A stretch of DNA of 64,000 bases from Crocodylus rhombifer (lineage: Eukaryota; Chordata; Crocodylia; Crocodylidae): the NCBI GenBank assembly GCA_038503035.1, contig JAVSML010025216.1, positions 1-64,000 on the forward strand. The letters are read 5' to 3'. Position 1 is the stretch's first letter. Every line of letters begins with the position of its first letter. A program made the position numbers and the translations under genes. Below, piece by piece: positions 61,417 through 64,000 of this stretch. The notes under the pieces were generated by a model. That model worked only from the letters and a program-made list of their open reading frames with translations, did not search any database and was not told the origin of the DNA.

Positions 61417-62796
61417 CCTGCAACCTCTCTTAATTTCCTTTCTCTTCAGTCTACAGCCAGAACTTCCTCCATATTTTTCCTACTAACCTACAAGCCCCAT
61501 TTTCCGTCTCCTGATGATTTGTTCTCCTCAACTCTCAAAACTCCATTCCTTACCACAGTAAAAATGGAAACTGGATACAAATTTCTAATGGTAAAATCTT
61601 AATTATTTTCTTCTATAGCCCCACCACTTAGAATTAGCAAAATGAAATCCTCTAGATAGAACTTCAGCATCATCCTCTAACTGCTGCAGGAGTCATGGGC
61701 TAATTCATCTGCATTGTCAGTTATCTTATTCCAATTTCTCTGATTGCTCTCAAACCTGACCTCAGGGTCTGCCTGCTATTCTTTTTCTTTTTTTTTGAGC
61801 AGTAACTAATGGTCATGACATAAAAAGTCTGATGTAACAGTTGGTTTTATTGACAAGAACATAAATGAGACTAAAACTAGAGCAACAAAATGTTTCCTTC
61901 TGGCCTAAGGAAAGATAAGGGACCAGGTAGCCAAGGATAAACATTAATACAGTCAACCACAACTCAAATGCCTGTTAAGCATCATGTCCACATGCCTCCT
62001 TGTTTGTTCTAAAATCTCACCAAACTTAACAGGGTTTGTACTAATACTAGAATACTTCCAATGACTAATTTTCTAGATTTTTGCCAGAAGATTTCCATAA
62101 GCATAAGACAAATATATCTTTAAGGAGGTGTTTCAAATTACTGGGTATATTAACCTGGTTAGTGGTATAGTCACCTTCATAATTCAATACTGACCTTCAT
62201 TATTTTTCGGCCATCAAATGATTCCCTTTCCTTGAAGGGTGATTTTCCTATATTTATATAGTTTCGCTCTTCAGCTAGAGGGGAAAACATTTCCAGAGTG
62301 AACTTGAGATAGGATAAAGTTTTCATTGTTTACCCCACAAATCTCTGTAGCCATTTAATAAACCATTGTCAATTTTACATGCATTTTTTAAAAAAAGAGT
62401 TTATAATTTCACATAAAAAGGACCCTCTAGAACATTTAGGGTTCCATGTCTGGTCAGGATGAGATTCAGCAATGACAGGTTCTTACAGCTCCTGTAACAC
62501 CCCCACAAGCCATACTGAGCATTTGATTATAATGGAAAGCACATTCCTGACAACACCTAGAAACATTTGGATTGGTCACTTTTGAGAAATGTCCTTTCAT
62601 TGGTGTGGTAAGACTCTGTGTGTGCGTGCATGAGAGAGAGAGAACATACGTGTATGCGTGTACGTAAACACAAACACAAATGCATCAAAACATTAAGGTT
62701 GCCGTTTTGCACACAAGTTAGAAAATACCAGAATCTTAACTCACCCCCCTTGTGTGTAAACATTATGATATATCAAATAAGTGATCACAAACTATT
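61417..62796. other. intergenic DNA without recognised features
   Basis: No exon or mobile element recognised. A degenerate TG/GA simple repeat lies at about 62,610-62,670. Confidence 0.5.
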
Positions 62797-64000
62797 TCAT
62801 AGATTTATAGATGTTAGGGTCAGAAGGGACTTCAATAGATTGAGTTCGACCCCCTGCATAGGCAGGAAAGTTTGCTGGGTTCAGATGACCCCAGCCAGAT
62901 GCCCATCCAACCTCCTCTTGAAGACCTCCAGGGTAGGGGAGAGCACCACTTCCCTTGGGAGCCCATTCCAGATTTTGGCCTCTCTAACTGTGAAGAAGTT
63001 CCTTCTAATATCCAGTCTAAATCTGCTCTCTGCTAGCTTATGGCCATTATTTCTTGTAACCCCCAGGGTAACCTTGGTGAGTAGAGCCTCACCAATTCCC
63101 TTCTGCACCCCCATGATGAATTTATAGGCAGCCACAAGGTCGCCTCTCAACCTTCTCTTGTGAAGGCTGAAGAGGTCCAGGTGCCCTAGTCTCTCTTCAT
63201 AGGTCTTGGCCTGCAAGCCCTTAACCATACGAGTGGCCCTTCTCTGGACCCTCTCCGGGTTATCCACATCCCTTTTAAAGTGTGGCGCCCAAAATTACAC
63301 GCAGTATTCCAACTGCGGTCTGACCAGTGCCCGATGGAGGGGAAGTATCACCTCCTTGGTTCTGTTTGTCGTGCATCTGCTGATGCATGATAAAGTGCAG
63401 TTAGCTTTGCTGATGACTTCATTACACTGACGACTCATGTCGTCCTTTTCCACTTCTGTGCTGCCAAGCAGGTCATTTCCTAGGCAGTAGGTGTGCTGGA
63501 CATTTTTCCTCCCTAGGTGCAGCACTTTGCTTTCTCCTTGTTAAATCACATTCTGCTGTTTTCTGCCAATTTGTCCAACATATCCAGGTCTGCCTGTAGT
63601 TGTTCCCTGCCCTCCTGTGTGTCCATTTCTCCTCACAGTTTTGTATAATCTGCAGACTTGGACAGAGTACACTTCACTCCCTTGTCCAAGTCACTGATGA
63701 AGACATTGAAGAGTATTGGTCCAAGGACCAAGCCCTGAGGGACCCCACTGCCCACATCCTTCCAGGTCAATACTGACCTGTCCACCACCACTCTCTGGGT
63801 AAGACTCTCTAGCCAATTTGCCACCCACCGGACTGTGTAATCGTCCAAGTCACAGCCTCTTAATTTGTTCACCAGTATGGGGTGGGATACCGTATTGAAG
63901 GCCTTCCTGAAGTCTAAGTAAATGATATCTACCCCTACTCCTGCGTCCAGGTGTTTTGTAACCTGGGCATAAAAAGAGACTAGATTAGTCAGGCATGACC
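62797..64000 (-). mobile_element. CR1 LINE, antisense, truncated by the window edge
   Basis: Read on the minus strand from the right edge it encodes [31 protein letters not shown] and SADYTKL. The last is the reverse transcriptase FADDTKL block with the catalytic ADD changed to ADY, so it is inactive. It continues with LHLGRKN, LVRPQLEYC, ERVQRRATRMVKGLQ, LHKRRLRGDLVAAYKF, RFRLDIRRNFFTVREAKIWN and GVI-stop near 62,881, then a 3' UTR ending at about 62,797 (CATAGATTTATAGATG on the plus strand). Several frameshifts separate the blocks. It is a different subfamily from 6218-9052 and close to 3675-3993. Confidence 0.95.

Overview
The window is nuclear DNA from a sauropsid vertebrate, most likely a crocodilian. 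It holds one recognisable protein-coding gene in a sea of CR1 LINEs, hAT, PIF/Harbinger-like and Tigger-like DNA transposons, palindromic MITEs and Penelope-like fragments. CR1 3' ends finish in the ATTCTATG-type tail seen in birds, crocodilians and turtles. The species assignment rests on repeat flavour only and is an inference. No bacterial operons, rRNA, tRNA or CRISPR arrays were seen.

The gene is SPOCK2 (testican-2), on the minus strand and read right to left. Exon 1 (36109-36306) lies in a CpG island and encodes the signal peptide and the conserved N-terminal testican segment. After an intron of about 33.5 kb comes a 9-bp microexon (2589-2597, encoding Glu-Val-Glu). After a 1.95-kb intron comes exon 3 (591-636, DDYIKSWEDNQ...). 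The three join in frame with phases 0, 0 and 1 and reproduce the vertebrate SPOCK2/SPOCK3 N-terminus. The Kazal, SPARC-type EF-hand and thyroglobulin domains must lie left of position 1.

Intron 1 (2598-36108) is a transposon graveyard: a 2.8-kb 5'-truncated CR1 at 6.2-9.05 kb, a Penelope-like inverted pair split by a 1.57-kb hAT at 17.5-19.8 kb, an old antisense CR1 at 20.5-23.6 kb with three younger insertions, a Tigger-like element inside a MITE at 26.7-27.4 kb, and several short hAT elements with recognisable 8-bp target duplications.

Right of the promoter (36.7-64 kb) I see no further exon. This stretch looks intergenic. It carries more hAT and MITE copies, a 2.5-kb Harbinger-like composite (52.3-54.8 kb), a minisatellite-bearing repeat (57.6-58.3 kb), a 973-bp hAT with a perfect target duplication (60.4-61.4 kb) and an antisense CR1 running off the right edge.

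The strongest observations are the SPOCK2 microexon with UGC motifs next to its splice acceptor, a hammerhead-ribozyme-like core in the Penelope-like repeat, an RFX X-box carried into the intron by a MITE, and several near-perfect hairpins.
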